From the NCBI GenBank assembly GCA_003155135.1, contig PMFN01000047.1, positions 20,619 to 84,618 of the forward strand: 64,000 nucleotides of DNA, given 5' to 3'. Every line of letters starts with the position of its first letter. The stretch's first letter is position 1. Below the pieces are notes generated by a model, which did not search any database, was not told the DNA's origin, and saw only the letters and a program-made list of their open reading frames with translations. The stretch is from Acidimicrobiaceae bacterium. Its GTDB lineage: Bacteria; Actinomycetota; Acidimicrobiia; Acidimicrobiales; RAAP-2. Shown here piece after piece: positions 8,691 to 17,448 of the stretch. The position numbers were made by a program, and so were the translations under genes.

Positions 8691-9740
8691 ATGCGGGCCC
8701 TGACGGTTATCCCGATGTCCGCCAACACGGCCGAGCTCTCCGACGTGCCCGAGCCCCCCGGCTCGGACGGCCCGATCCTCGTCGAGACCCTGACAGTGGG
8801 CATCTGCGGGACCGACGCCGAGATCCTCGGCGGCGACTACGGCTGGGCGCCACCAGGCAAGGAGCGGCTCGTGCTCGGGCATGAATCGCTCGGGCGGGTG
8901 CTCGAGGCCCCTGACGGGTCGGGTTTTGCGAAGGGCGACCTCGTGGTCGGCATCGTGCGCCGGCCCGACCCGGTGCCGTGCTCGAACTGCGCGGTGCTCG
9001 AGTGGGACTTCTGCCGCAACGGGCTCTACACCGAACGCGGCATCAAGCAGCACGACGGCTATCTCTCCGAGCGCTACCGCATCACGCCCGAATTCCTGGT
9101 CAAGGTGGACGTGTCCCTTGGCACCCTCGGCGTCCTGCTCGAGCCGACGAGCGTGGTCGCCAAGGCCTGGGAGCAGATCGACCGCATCGGGACCCGTGCG
9201 CACTGGGAGCCCAGGACAGCGGTCATCACCGGCGCAGGGCCCATCGGGCTCCTCGCCGCTCTGATGGCCGTCGAGCGCGGGCTCGAGACCCACGTCATCG
9301 ACCAGGTGGCCACCGGCGTCAAGCCCGATCTCGTCCGGGCGCTCGGAGCGCGGTACCACACGGGCTCGATCGAAGACGCCTGCCCCAACCCCGACGCCAT
9401 CGTGGAGTGTACGGGAGTCGACTCCTTGGTCCTCGACGCCATGGAGCACATCGGGCCGAGCGGGGTGGTCTGCCTCACGGGGGTCTCGAGCGGGGGTCGC
9501 TCCGTGCGGATCGACGCCGGCACGCTCAACCGGTCGATCGTCCTCGAGAACCAGTCGGTGGTGGGCTCGGTCAACGCCAACCGCCGGCACTACGAGGTCG
9601 GCGCCGCCGTCCTCGCCGCAGCAGACCGTTCCTGGCTCGACCGCGTGGTCAGCCGCCGGGTCCCGCTCGAGCGGTGGGCCGACGCCCTCGACCGCCAGGA
9701 GGCCGACGTGAAGGTGGTAGTCGAGGTGGCGGCGGAATGA
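8691..9740 (+). CDS. Glucose 1-dehydrogenase-like zinc MDR dehydrogenase
   Basis: 349-residue medium-chain dehydrogenase/reductase resembling archaeal and actinobacterial glucose dehydrogenases. The catalytic zinc site is suggested by GICGTDAEI and LVLGHESLGRV. The Rossmann motif ITGAGPIGLLAALMA is near residues 178-192. C-terminal residues VVGSVNANRRHYE resemble the glucose dehydrogenase family's conserved NAN-R segment. It probably oxidises an aldose with NAD(P), which fits the position next to a GH15 hydrolase that could release glucose; that link is inference. A strong GGGGGAGG site lies 4 nt before ATG 8691. The stop overlaps the next start (ATGA), so translation of the MBL-fold gene is probably coupled. 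Confidence 0.82.
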   Translation: MRALTVIPMSANTAELSDVPEPPGSDGPILVETLTVGICGTDAEILGGDYGWAPPGKERLVLGHESLGRVLEAPDGSGFAKGDLVVGIVRRPDPVPCSNCAVLEWDFCRNGLYTERGIKQHDGYLSERYRITPEFLVKVDVSLGTLGVLLEPTSVVAKAWEQIDRIGTRAHWEPRTAVITGAGPIGLLAALMAVERGLETHVIDQVATGVKPDLVRALGARYHTGSIEDACPNPDAIVECTGVDSLVLDAMEHIGPSGVVCLTGVSSGGRSVRIDAGTLNRSIVLENQSVVGSVNANRRHYEVGAAVLAAADRSWLDRVVSRRVPLERWADALDRQEADVKVVVEVAAE

Positions 9741-10735
9741 GCGGTGTGCACCCCCACGGCGTCCATGGCCACGAGCATGGCGCGGATGGCCACGACGAGG
9801 TCCCCCGCGCCGTCGCACCGGTCGAGATCGCTCCGGGCGTCCTCGAGCTCGACACGCTGCTCGGCGGCTGGCACCACGTCACCGCTGGCTACCTCCTGAC
9901 CGGTCCCGCCCCGGTCCTCATCGAGACGGGGAGCCAGTCATCGGTCCCTGTCCTTTTGGCATCGCTCGAGGCAGCCGGCATGGGTCCCCATGACCTCGCC
10001 GGCGTGGTGGTCACCCACATCCACCTCGACCACGCCGGGGGCGTCGGCGACGTGGCACGCGCCTTTCCCGACGCGACCGTCTACGTGCACGAGAAGGGGG
10101 CGCGCCACCTGGCCGACCCCACCAGGCTCATCAGATCCGCCGCCCTTGTCTACGGCACGCTGCTCGACTCGCTTTACGGGCGCCTCGACCCCACGCCGAG
10201 CGAGCGGCTCCACGTGCTCGCCGACGACGAGGAGATCGACGTCGGCGGCGGCCGCACACTCACGGCCATCGACTCACCGGGACACGCCAAGCACCACCTC
10301 GGGATCTTCGACTCCCACAGCGGGATCATCTTCGCCGGCGACGCCGTGGGGGTGCGGCTTCCCGACGGGGGGGTGTTGCGCCCGTCGACGCCACCGCCGG
10401 ACTTCGATCTCGACCAGGCCCTGCACTCACTGCACCGCTTCGCCGCCCGCAAGCCGTTCGGCATCGCGCTCGCCCATTATGGGCTGCTCGACGAGCCCGA
10501 GGCGCTCCTGGCCGAGGCCGAGGCGACGCTCACCCAATGGGCAGAGACCGCCGAAGCCGCATTCCGGGACGGTCGAGACATCGCCGAGGCCCTCTCGGCG
10601 CGCTTCGACGCCGACCTGGCGGGTATCGACCCAGCCCACGTGGAGAAGCTGACCACCTTGAACGGTGTGCACTCGAACGCGGCCGGACTCAGGCGCTGGC
10701 TCGAGACCCGGGCCTCGGCCGGCGAACCGGCCTGA
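9737..10735 (+). CDS. MBL-fold metallo-hydrolase
   Basis: 332-residue metallo-beta-lactamase-fold protein. The binuclear metal motif appears as VVVTHIHLDHAGGVGD (H-x-H-x-D-H), followed by a second-shell His/Asp in IDSPGHAKHHLGIF and IIFAGDAVGVRL, and a late histidine in FGIALAHYGLLDE. Members include glyoxalase II-like thioesterases and lactonases; no substrate is assigned. The N-terminus carries an unusual His-rich run (HPHGVHGHEHGADGHDE, residues 5-21), possibly metal-binding. The start overlaps the preceding dehydrogenase stop by 4 nt, so the two are translationally coupled. If the dehydrogenase makes gluconolactone, lactone hydrolysis is a possible role, but that is speculation. Confidence 0.82.
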   Translation: MSGVHPHGVHGHEHGADGHDEVPRAVAPVEIAPGVLELDTLLGGWHHVTAGYLLTGPAPVLIETGSQSSVPVLLASLEAAGMGPHDLAGVVVTHIHLDHAGGVGDVARAFPDATVYVHEKGARHLADPTRLIRSAALVYGTLLDSLYGRLDPTPSERLHVLADDEEIDVGGGRTLTAIDSPGHAKHHLGIFDSHSGIIFAGDAVGVRLPDGGVLRPSTPPPDFDLDQALHSLHRFAARKPFGIALAHYGLLDEPEALLAEAEATLTQWAETAEAAFRDGRDIAEALSARFDADLAGIDPAHVEKLTTLNGVHSNAAGLRRWLETRASAGEPA

Positions 10736-10741
10736 GGCCGA

Positions 10742-11005
10742 TCAGTCGACGCGTAGTCGGCTGCGGAGCTCCTCTTGGCGGATCTCGAAGTCCTCGATGG
10801 AGATCCGGCCGTCGGCGAGGTCCTCGTGCAGGCGAGCGAACTGCTCGAGCAGTGCACCCTGATCCTCGACCGGGCCTGCCTCTTCGGGCGTGGCCTCGGC
10901 GCGGTCCTCCTTACGGGCAAAGCGGTCTTCCTGCTTCGCCTTGGCCTTTGCTCGCTTGGCCTGGTCTCGCTGCAGTTTTCCAAAAGTGGAACGCGGACGT
11001 GCCAT
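10742..11005 (-). CDS. Small basic/acidic protein with SHOCT-like C-terminus
   Basis: 87 residues; function not known. The first half is highly charged (repeated Lys/Arg with Ala, predicted helical), followed by an acidic linker and the segment LLEQFARLHEDLADGRISIEDFEIRQEELRSRL. That last part resembles the short SHOCT-type helical hairpin, where an L-x-x-L-x-x-x-x-x-G-x-I-x-x-x-E-F pattern recurs. ATG 11005 has a good AAGGAG site 5 nt upstream. It lies downstream of and in the same direction as the cold-shock protein gene, 71 nt away, so it may be read from the same transcript. No signal peptide or membrane segment. Confidence 0.7.
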   Translation of the reverse strand: MARPRSTFGKLQRDQAKRAKAKAKQEDRFARKEDRAEATPEEAGPVEDQGALLEQFARLHEDLADGRISIEDFEIRQEELRSRLRVD

Positions 11006-11076
11006 ACGTCTCCTTTCGTACGACCCACCGCCCGGTCAACCGGACGGCCGTCGTCGGTGACGGGGCGGTTGCCCGC

Positions 11077-11277
11077 TCAGATGACTCTGACGTTGCGGGC
11101 CTCGTCGCCTTTTCGCCCTGGGGCGATCTCGAACTCGACTTGCTGACCTGCCTCGAGGGTGCGAAAGCCGCTCCCCTCGACGTTGGAGTAGTGCACGAAC
11201 ACATCCTCGCCGTCGGGGCGAGAGACGAACCCGTAGCCCTTCTCCGCATTGAAGAACTTCACGGTGCCAGTCGGCAT
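11077..11277 (-). CDS. Cold-shock protein (CspA family)
   Basis: 66-residue single cold-shock domain. RNP1 (KGYGFVSR) and RNP2 (VFVHYSNV) are both present, after the canonical [16 protein letters not shown] start. Such proteins bind single-stranded RNA and act as RNA chaperones in the cytoplasm. ATG 11277 has a GGAAG ribosome-binding site; the longer open frame upstream is spurious. The gene lies 58 nt downstream of the DEAD-box helicase gene on the same strand, so an RNA chaperone and an RNA helicase probably share a transcript, a combination that suits low-temperature RNA remodelling. Confidence 0.95.
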   Translation of the reverse strand: MPTGTVKFFNAEKGYGFVSRPDGEDVFVHYSNVEGSGFRTLEAGQQVEFEIAPGRKGDEARNVRVI

Positions 11278-11335
11278 GCTCACTTCCTTCGTTGCTCTTG
11301 CTGTGCTGTATTGCTCTGGCCGGGGACCGCAGTCC

Positions 11336-12658
11336 TCAGCGAGATCGCTTGGCCGCCGGTGGCCGACCGGTGCGACGGGCGCCTGGTGCGCCGGCGCGTG
11401 CTCCTTGCGTACCCCGGTGGCCCCCCGGCGCACTCTTGCGCCGGTTGCGGCCCGAGTTCGCGCCGGGACGGCGCTGGCCACCGCCACCGCCATTGCCACG
11501 GCCCACGTCTTCGGCCGACAGCGCGGTGGTGGTCATGGCCGTTGAGGGCCCGTCGGGGGCGTCGAGGCCCTGGGGCAGGCCGAGCGAGCGCTGGAGTCCA
11601 CGCACGATGCCGGTCGACTCGTCGGTGACGAGGGAGACGACCGTGCCGGTGTTGCCGGCGCGCCCGGTGCGCCCGGAACGGTGGACGTAGTCCGTCGGGT
11701 CGTTCGGGGGGTCGAAGTGCACGACGCAGGGCAGGTCGTCGACGTGGATGCCACGGGCGGCGACGTCGGTCGCCACCAGCACGGACGCCTTGCCGGACGA
11801 GAACGCCGACAGGGCGCGCTCGCGCTGGGACTGGGTGCGGTCGCCGTGGATGGCGACCGCATCGACGCCGGCGGCGTGCAGCTGGCGGGCGACCCGGTCA
11901 GCTCCGCGCTTGGTGCGGCAGAAGACGACGGCCCGGCCGTGCTCGGTGACGAGCCGGGCGGTGAGGCCCACGCGGTTCTCGCGCTGGGCCCGCCAGAAGA
12001 CGTGGGAGACCTCGCCCACACTCGATGCGTCGGCAATGACGTCGTGGCGGACCGGGTCTCGCTGGTACCGGGTGATGATCGATTCGACCTCGGTGCCGAT
12101 GGTGGCCGAGAACAAGAGCACCTGGCGCTCGGGTGAGGTCTGGTCCAACAGGCGGCGCACGGCGGGGAGAAAGCCCATGTCAGCCATGCGGTCGGCCTCG
12201 TCGAGGACGACGGTGGTCACGTCGGAGAGCCGCAGCGTCCCCTGCTCGACGAGGTCCTCGAGGCGACCCGGGCAGGCCACGACGATGTCCACGCCGCGCT
12301 CGAGCGAGCGACGGGCGGGGCCGTAGCCGGTGCCGCCATAGATGGCGATGATGCGCTTAGCGCGGTCGCCGGCCAGCATGGCCAGCTCGCCCTGCACCTG
12401 GGCGGCCAGTTCACGGGTCGGCACCAGCACCAGGCCGCGTGGGCGGCGGGGGGCTGCACCGGTGGCCCGGGTCACCAGGGCCACGCCGAAGGCGAGGGTC
12501 TTGCCCGAGCCGGTCGGCGCTTTGCCGCAGACGTCACGCCCAGCGAGGGCGTCGGGAATGGTGGCCGCCTGGATCGGGAAGGGGCTGTCGATGCCCTGCT
12601 CTGAGAGGCGGGCGACCAGGCGTGCGGGCACGCCCAGGTCAGCAAAAGAGGAACTCAT
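11336..12658 (-). CDS. DEAD-box ATP-dependent RNA helicase
   Basis: 440-residue DEAD-box helicase. In order: Q motif region [17 protein letters not shown], motif I APTGSGKT, Ia PTRELA, motif [15 protein letters not shown], motif III SAT, motif [10 protein letters not shown] and motif [13 protein letters not shown] basic, Gly-rich tail of about 80 residues ([19 protein letters not shown]) probably binds RNA. It unwinds or remodels RNA using ATP, likely in ribosome assembly or mRNA turnover. ATG 12658 is chosen because it fits the domain start. An 11-bp hairpin immediately upstream encloses the GGAG ribosome-binding site. The cold-shock protein gene follows downstream. Confidence 0.93.
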   Translation of the reverse strand: MSSSFADLGVPARLVARLSEQGIDSPFPIQAATIPDALAGRDVCGKAPTGSGKTLAFGVALVTRATGAAPRRPRGLVLVPTRELAAQVQGELAMLAGDRAKRIIAIYGGTGYGPARRSLERGVDIVVACPGRLEDLVEQGTLRLSDVTTVVLDEADRMADMGFLPAVRRLLDQTSPERQVLLFSATIGTEVESIITRYQRDPVRHDVIADASSVGEVSHVFWRAQRENRVGLTARLVTEHGRAVVFCRTKRGADRVARQLHAAGVDAVAIHGDRTQSQRERALSAFSSGKASVLVATDVAARGIHVDDLPCVVHFDPPNDPTDYVHRSGRTGRAGNTGTVVSLVTDESTGIVRGLQRSLGLPQGLDAPDGPSTAMTTTALSAEDVGRGNGGGGGQRRPGANSGRNRRKSAPGGHRGTQGARAGAPGARRTGRPPAAKRSR

Positions 12659-12663
12659 AAAAC

Positions 12664-12698
12664 TCCGTTCGAGTGGGAAACAGGCCAACTCGAACGGA
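12664..12698 (-). promoter_or_regulatory. Hairpin in the 5' leader of the DEAD-box helicase, overlapping its ribosome-binding site
   Basis: TCCGTTCGAGT (12664-12674) and ACTCGAACGGA (12688-12698) are perfect complements: an 11-bp stem with a 13-nt loop, ending 5 nt before the ATG at 12658. On the mRNA the second arm contains the GGA of the GGAG ribosome-binding site, so the folded form should hide it. Thermosensor, cold-responsive or autoregulatory control is possible; being a perfect palindrome, it could alternatively be a protein operator. Confidence 0.6.
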
Positions 12699-13016
12699 TA
12701 ACTCGAATCAGGCCCCACCGGTGTAGGAACCGGCAGCCGATCGATCCATGCCGACCGGGTACGAGAGAGATACTAGCAGGTAAGGGCCCCAGGTGACCGG
12801 CGGGCCGCCCACCTGGGGCACCCACGGGCTCCCTCGGGTCCGCTCGGGCCGTCGCCGGGACCGGGCCCGGCGAGGCGTCAACAGGGACACGGCACCGTGC
12901 ACCAGCAGGGCCACCCTCCAGCCGAGCGGGACGCCCGGCGACCCAGTCCACCCGACGGTGGAAACGACGTGCAGGGCAGAGTTTCTCAGCCGAATCGAGT
13001 CTCGCCGGCGCTGCCG
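12699..13016. other. Intergenic region between gabT and the DEAD-box helicase
   Basis: About 320 bases without a convincing gene. It holds a minus-strand -10-like TAGTAT (12774-12769), which would give the helicase a leader of roughly 105 nt. Just upstream of that is a perfect inverted repeat CCCCAGGTG/CACCTGGGG-type (12787-12795 with 12810-12818), which could be an operator or the gabT terminator; no T-tract follows it. Short reading frames here have no ribosome-binding sites and no family resemblance. Confidence 0.5.
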
Positions 13017-14375
13017 CTATCGGGAGCCGAGCACCTCGCGCAGCGCACCCTCCAGCACACCGAGGCCCTCGTCGAGCAGGTCGTCGCCGATGACCAGTGG
13101 TGGCAGCAGCCGGACCACGTTGCCGTAGGTGCCGCAGGTGAGGACGACGACGCCCTGTTGGTGGCAGAGCGCCGCCACCCGCTTGGTCGCGACGGGGTCA
13201 GGGTCCGTCGTTCCGGGCACCACCAGCTCGAGCGCGCACATCGCGCCGCGACCGCGCACGTCGCCGATACCGGCGAGTTCGCCGGCCAGCTCGTCGAAGC
13301 GACCCAAGATGATCTCGCCGAGGTGCCGGGCCCGATCAGCGAGGTCCAGCTCCCGCATGGTGGCGATCGATCCGAGGGCGGCCGCTGCGGCCACCGGGTT
13401 CCCGCCGTAGGTGCCCCCGAGGCCTCCCTCGTGGACCGAGTTCATGATCTCGGCGCGCCCGGTCACCGCTGCGAGGGGCATCCCACCGGCGATGCCCTTG
13501 GCCGTGGTGATGAGGTCGGGGACCACGCCTTCGTGCTCGCAGGCGAACCATGCCCCGGTGCGGCAGAACCCCGTCTGGATCTCGTCGGCGATGAACACCG
13601 CACCATGGTGCGCGCACCATTCGGCGATGGCGGCGAGGAAGCCCGGAGCGGGCACAATGAACCCACCCTCGCCCTGGATGGGCTCGATCAGCACGCAGGC
13701 GACGTTGGCCGCACCCACCTGGCTCTCGACCTCGGCGAGGGAGCGCACTGCGGCGTCACGCCCCGAGAGGCCGTGCGGGTCGCGGTAGGGGTACGAGAGC
13801 GACGCTCGGTAGATCTCGGGTGCGAACGGGCCGAAACCGTGCTTGTACGGCATGTTCTTGGCGGTGAGGGCCATGGTCAGGTTGGTGCGCCCGTGGTAGG
13901 CGTGGTCGAAGACCACAACCGCGCTGCGCCGGGTGTGGTGCCGGGCGATCTTGACGGCGTTCTCGACCGCCTCGGCGCCGGAGTTGAACAGGGCCGTGGT
14001 CTTGTCGAAGTCGCCCGGGGTGAGCTCGTTCAGCGCCTCGGCCACCGCCACGTACGGCTCGTAGGGGGTGACCATGAAACAGCTGTGGATCAGGTGGCCC
14101 ACCTGGTCGCGCACGGCCTCGACCACACGCGGTGCCGTGTGCCCCACGCTGGTGACGGCGATCCCCGATCCCAGGTCGATCAGCGAATTGCCGTCCACGT
14201 CTCGCAGGATCGACCCGGACGCGGTCTCGATGTAGGCGGGCAGCGTCGAGCTGACGCCGGTGGCCACGGCGCGCAGGCGCCGCTCGTGGATGGCGAGCGA
14301 GCGCGGCCCGGGGATCTCGGTGACCAGCTCCCGCCGCTGGGGCAGCCCCGTGTCGGTCTCGTCCAGCACTGTCAT
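13017..14375 (-). CDS. gabT: 4-aminobutyrate aminotransferase (class III, PLP-dependent)
   Basis: 452-residue class III aminotransferase. It transfers the amino group of 4-aminobutyrate to 2-oxoglutarate, giving succinate semialdehyde. Markers: FNSGAEAVENAVKIAR (phosphate-binding), FDHAYHGRTNL, CVLIEPIQGEGGF, FIADEIQTGFCRTG (Asp contacting the pyridine nitrogen) and the Schiff-base lysine in LITTAKGIAGGMPLAA. These match GabT better than ornithine or acetylornithine enzymes, though related omega-amino acid transaminases cannot be excluded. ATG 14375 is preceded by GGAGGG at good spacing; GTG 14384 is less likely. It is monocistronic as seen here; a succinate-semialdehyde dehydrogenase is not adjacent. 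Confidence 0.88.
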   Translation of the reverse strand: MTVLDETDTGLPQRRELVTEIPGPRSLAIHERRLRAVATGVSSTLPAYIETASGSILRDVDGNSLIDLGSGIAVTSVGHTAPRVVEAVRDQVGHLIHSCFMVTPYEPYVAVAEALNELTPGDFDKTTALFNSGAEAVENAVKIARHHTRRSAVVVFDHAYHGRTNLTMALTAKNMPYKHGFGPFAPEIYRASLSYPYRDPHGLSGRDAAVRSLAEVESQVGAANVACVLIEPIQGEGGFIVPAPGFLAAIAEWCAHHGAVFIADEIQTGFCRTGAWFACEHEGVVPDLITTAKGIAGGMPLAAVTGRAEIMNSVHEGGLGGTYGGNPVAAAAALGSIATMRELDLADRARHLGEIILGRFDELAGELAGIGDVRGRGAMCALELVVPGTTDPDPVATKRVAALCHQQGVVVLTCGTYGNVVRLLPPLVIGDDLLDEGLGVLEGALREVLGSR

Positions 14376-14472
14376 GAAGCACACCCTCCTCTTGTGGCCC
14401 TGTTCGGGACCGGTCCTCGGGCCCGTGGCCGACGCCGCGAAAGCGTCGTGCGGCCTGGCGCGAGCGCGCGGC

Positions 14473-14871
14473 TCATCGCCCGAATGGTAGACGGCGTGGC
14501 GGCTCGAGCCACCGGTCGAGCGGTGGGTGCAGCCTCCACGCCCCGACCGGGACCTGGAGCACGATGACGCAGTCGCGCGCGGTGGCGAGGACCACGAGCT
14601 CGCCAGCCTCGATGCCGTCGATGGCGCCCGCCCGGCGGTCGAAGGTGAGCACGCGTGTCGGACCCTCGAGCGCCCCGGGGGGACCTCCGCCTGCGGCCGG
14701 GCGGCTGAAGACGGTGGCGAGCGAGGCCGCGGTTTCCTTCGCCACGTCGGCGATCAAGTAGGGCACCCGCATCGAGCGCACGATCGAGTTCACGAAGAAG
14801 ACGAAGACGAACACGCTGGCGATGACGAAGACGTAGGCCGGCCCGACGGCGCTGGCGGGCACGGCGGTCAC
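14473..14871 (-). pseudogene. Truncated DUF2254-like membrane protein
   Basis: 132-residue frame resembling an internal slice of DUF2254 membrane proteins. It has one long hydrophobic helix followed by FFVNSIVRSMRVPYLIADVAKETA, then an extramembrane stretch with GAIDGIEAGELVVLATARDCVIVLQVPVGAW. Full-length members have several N-terminal membrane segments and a longer C-terminal domain; both are absent, and no continuation is visible upstream (14872-14969) or downstream. It is probably a decayed remnant, though a short functional protein is possible. No clear ribosome-binding site at ATG 14871. It lies divergent from the UvrD-like helicase gene. Confidence 0.5.
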
Positions 14872-14956
14872 CCCGGCACGCGAGCGCCGGCGCTCGAGCG
14901 GGTGCCCACCGCCGAGGTGCCCCCGTCTGAGTCCGCCGGCGCCGGCCGCCCGGGTC

Positions 14957-14978
14957 TAATATCGAACATATGTTCGAT
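14957..14978 (+). promoter_or_regulatory. LexA (SOS) box over a leaderless promoter and start codon
   Basis: ATCGAACATATGTTCGAT (14961-14978) is a perfect 18-bp palindrome containing CGAAC-N4-GTTCG, the Gram-positive and actinobacterial LexA operator. A TAATAT -10 hexamer (14957-14962) lies 7 nt before the ATG at 14970, so the transcript is probably leaderless and starts inside the operator. LexA bound here would block RNA polymerase directly. This indicates DNA-damage induction of the downstream helicase. Confidence 0.85.
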
Positions 14979-17030
14979 GTCCTTGAGGAACTCAATGAGG
15001 CCCAGCGTGAGGCGGTCATCCATGACGGGGGTCCTTTGCGGGTCCTGGCGGGAGCGGGCACGGGCAAGACGACGACGTTGTCCGCACGCGTCGCGTGGCT
15101 GCTGGCGCACGGCACGGCGCCCGAGCGGATCCTCCTTCTCACCTTCACCCGGCGTGCAGCGCGCCAGATGTTGCACCGCACCGCTGCGCTGCTGGCCCGC
15201 ACCGATGCGGAGGCCCAATCGGCGGCTCGGGTCGTCGGCGGGACGTTCCACGCGGTCGCGCATCGGACGCTCAGGCGCCACGCGCCGGCGCTCGGCCTCG
15301 CCGAGGGATTCTCCGTGCTCGACCCCGCCGACGCGGCCGACGTCATCGATATGGTGCGCGAGGAGGCGGGGCATGCCACGACCACGGGACGCCGCTTCCC
15401 CCGCAAGGCGCTGCTCGCCGATCTCTACTCGAGGGCGGTCAACACGGGGCGGCCCATCTCGGAGGTGGTTGCCGACGTCGCCCCCTGGGCGAACGACCTC
15501 GCCGAGCCGATCGGCGACATCTGCCGCGGCTACGTCGCACGCAAGCGGGCCGGCTCTCTCGTCGACTTCGACGACCTTTTGCTCCTCTGGCGTGCGGCCG
15601 CGGCCGACGAGCGTCTCGGCCCACGCCTTGCCGGGGCCTACGACCACGTGCTCGTCGACGAGTACCAAGACGTGAACGGCTTGCAGGTCGACGTGCTGCG
15701 CGCCCTGCGGCGTGATGATCGTCGGATCACCGTGGTGGGCGACGATGCCCAGGCCGTCTACTCGTTCCGGGCCGCCGAGCCCCGCCACATCTTGGACTTC
15801 CACCTGGCGTTCCCCGGTGCGCACACGGTGGTCCTGACCGCAAACTACCGGTCCACCCAACCGATACTGGACACGGCCAACGCGCTCGGGTCCGAGGCCG
15901 ATGAGGGGTTCTCCGCGGTGTTGCGCGCAGCGAAGGGCGCCTCTGGCGAGCGGCCGAAGCTGGTGCACTGCGCGGATGAGGATTCCCAGTGCGTGCATGC
16001 CTGCGAGCAGATCCTGGCGCATCGCGAGGAGGGGATAGCGCTGCGCGACCAGGCGGTGCTGGTACGCGCAGCGCGCCACTCGAACCTCCTCGAGCTCGAA
16101 CTCGCCGCCCGGCGCATCCCCTACGTGAAATACGGCGGGCTCCGCTTCACCGAGGCTGCCCACGTGAAGGACCTGCTGGCGGCCTTCCGGGTGGCGGATA
16201 ACGCCGCCGATGTCCTCGCCTGGTTCCGGGTGCTCCAGCTCCTCGATGGGGTCGGCCCGGTGATCGCCCGTCGGGCTCTTGCCGCCCTCGGCCTCACTGG
16301 CGTCGACATCGCGCACGCGGAGAACGGCGAGACCATGTCCCGCTGGCCTGTCGCCGCCGCAGAGCTCCCCGCCGCCTGCCGCCCGGCGGCAGGGGCCCTC
16401 GCCGACGCGATGGCGGGCCGTGAAGGTGAAGGCGTGGCGGCCCACGCCGAGCGCCTGCGAGCTGCGATGGCACCGATCGTGCAGCGCGCCTACCCCGATG
16501 GAGCGGCTCGGCTGGTCGATCTCGAGGCGCTGGTGGTGGCCGCGGCGAAGGTCAGCCGGCTGTCCGACGTGGCCGCGGACTTCGCCCTCGAGCCGCCTCG
16601 GTCCACCTCCGATCTCGCCGGGCCGCCCTCGATCGACGAGGACTGGCTGACCATCTCGACGGTGCACTCGGCCAAGGGCCTCGAATGGGACGTCGTGCAC
16701 ATCCTCCACGCCACCGACGGGATGATCCCGTCTGACATGTCACTGTCGACGCCGAGCGGACTGGAAGAGGAGCGGCGGGTGTTCTACGTGGGGTTGACCC
16801 GGGCGCGCAGATCCCTCTTGGTCTACCTACCGCTCCGCTACCACCACCGCCCGCACGGGCGCGACGACGCCCACGGCTGGGCGCAGCCGTCGCGCTTTTT
16901 GACCGAGAAGGTGCGGGCCACCTTCGACGATGTCCACGAGAGCTTCGACATCCTGGAAGCGGCAGGCGCTGGGGCGGCCGGTGACGGCCTGGCCCGTCTG
17001 AGCGAAACGCTCGAATCCCTCTGGTCCTGA
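14970..17030 (+). CDS. UvrD/PcrA-like ATP-dependent DNA helicase (LexA-controlled)
   Basis: 686-residue superfamily 1A DNA helicase. Motifs in order: Q motif LNEAQREAV, Walker A AGAGTGKTTTL, Ia TFTRRAARQM, II VDEYQDVN, III VVGDDAQAVYSFRAA, IV NYRST, V TVHSAKGLEWDVVHI and VI VGLTRARR. It should unwind DNA 3' to 5' in repair or fork restart. The length is below that of UvrD1/PcrA (about 720-770), and no HRDC domain of the UvrD2 type was noticed, so it may be an additional paralogue. The ATG at 14970 is fixed by the TAATAT hexamer 7 nt upstream; it lies in the middle of a perfect LexA box. No downstream gene is cotranscribed; about 420 bases of non-coding sequence follow. Confidence 0.92.
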   Translation: MFDVLEELNEAQREAVIHDGGPLRVLAGAGTGKTTTLSARVAWLLAHGTAPERILLLTFTRRAARQMLHRTAALLARTDAEAQSAARVVGGTFHAVAHRTLRRHAPALGLAEGFSVLDPADAADVIDMVREEAGHATTTGRRFPRKALLADLYSRAVNTGRPISEVVADVAPWANDLAEPIGDICRGYVARKRAGSLVDFDDLLLLWRAAAADERLGPRLAGAYDHVLVDEYQDVNGLQVDVLRALRRDDRRITVVGDDAQAVYSFRAAEPRHILDFHLAFPGAHTVVLTANYRSTQPILDTANALGSEADEGFSAVLRAAKGASGERPKLVHCADEDSQCVHACEQILAHREEGIALRDQAVLVRAARHSNLLELELAARRIPYVKYGGLRFTEAAHVKDLLAAFRVADNAADVLAWFRVLQLLDGVGPVIARRALAALGLTGVDIAHAENGETMSRWPVAAAELPAACRPAAGALADAMAGREGEGVAAHAERLRAAMAPIVQRAYPDGAARLVDLEALVVAAAKVSRLSDVAADFALEPPRSTSDLAGPPSIDEDWLTISTVHSAKGLEWDVVHILHATDGMIPSDMSLSTPSGLEEERRVFYVGLTRARRSLLVYLPLRYHHRPHGRDDAHGWAQPSRFLTEKVRATFDDVHESFDILEAAGAGAAGDGLARLSETLESLWS

Positions 17031-17448
17031 GCCGCGCGGTCTCGCTGGACTCTCGGCGGGGGCTGAACGCAGGCACGCGAGCAGCCCGCCGCGCTCTTGC
17101 TCCCCCCGCAGCGGGCGAGGGCTTGCCCTCGGTACCGTGCCCACGGACCGCGCATAGAGGACAGTGAAGTTGGTGACCACTGGTCTGGTCAGACTGGTCC
17201 GGTGGAGGTTCAGCCAGGAGAAGGATTGACTTACTGGAAGATCCCGTCGAGTGGTCGGAAGGATCTTCGCTTTCGACTGAATCCGAGGATGCGAGCGCGG
17301 GGCCCTTCGGACCTACACGGTGAGTGATAGGTACGGTCGACCTACCCGCAATCGACGGACGCGCGGATTCCAGCCCGGCTCCGATCTCGCTCGGTGGTCC
17401 AGGGGCTGAGCTCGGGCCCAATCGGCCCTTGCTCCAGCTCCTATGCGG
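17031..17448. other. Intergenic region with no recognisable gene
   Basis: About 420 bases between the helicase and a tRNA-Ser gene. Short open frames exist on both strands, but none has a ribosome-binding site, a leaderless hexamer or a recognisable domain. Base composition is slightly less GC-biased around 17150-17300 than in the neighbouring genes. Because it abuts a tRNA gene I looked for integrase remnants or a repeated tRNA 3' end and found none. Confidence 0.5.

Noticed and set aside
6590-8803. A 737-codon minus-strand frame across the GH15 gene
   Set aside because: The plus-strand GH15 motifs are clear; this frame is compositionally odd and lacks a start signal.
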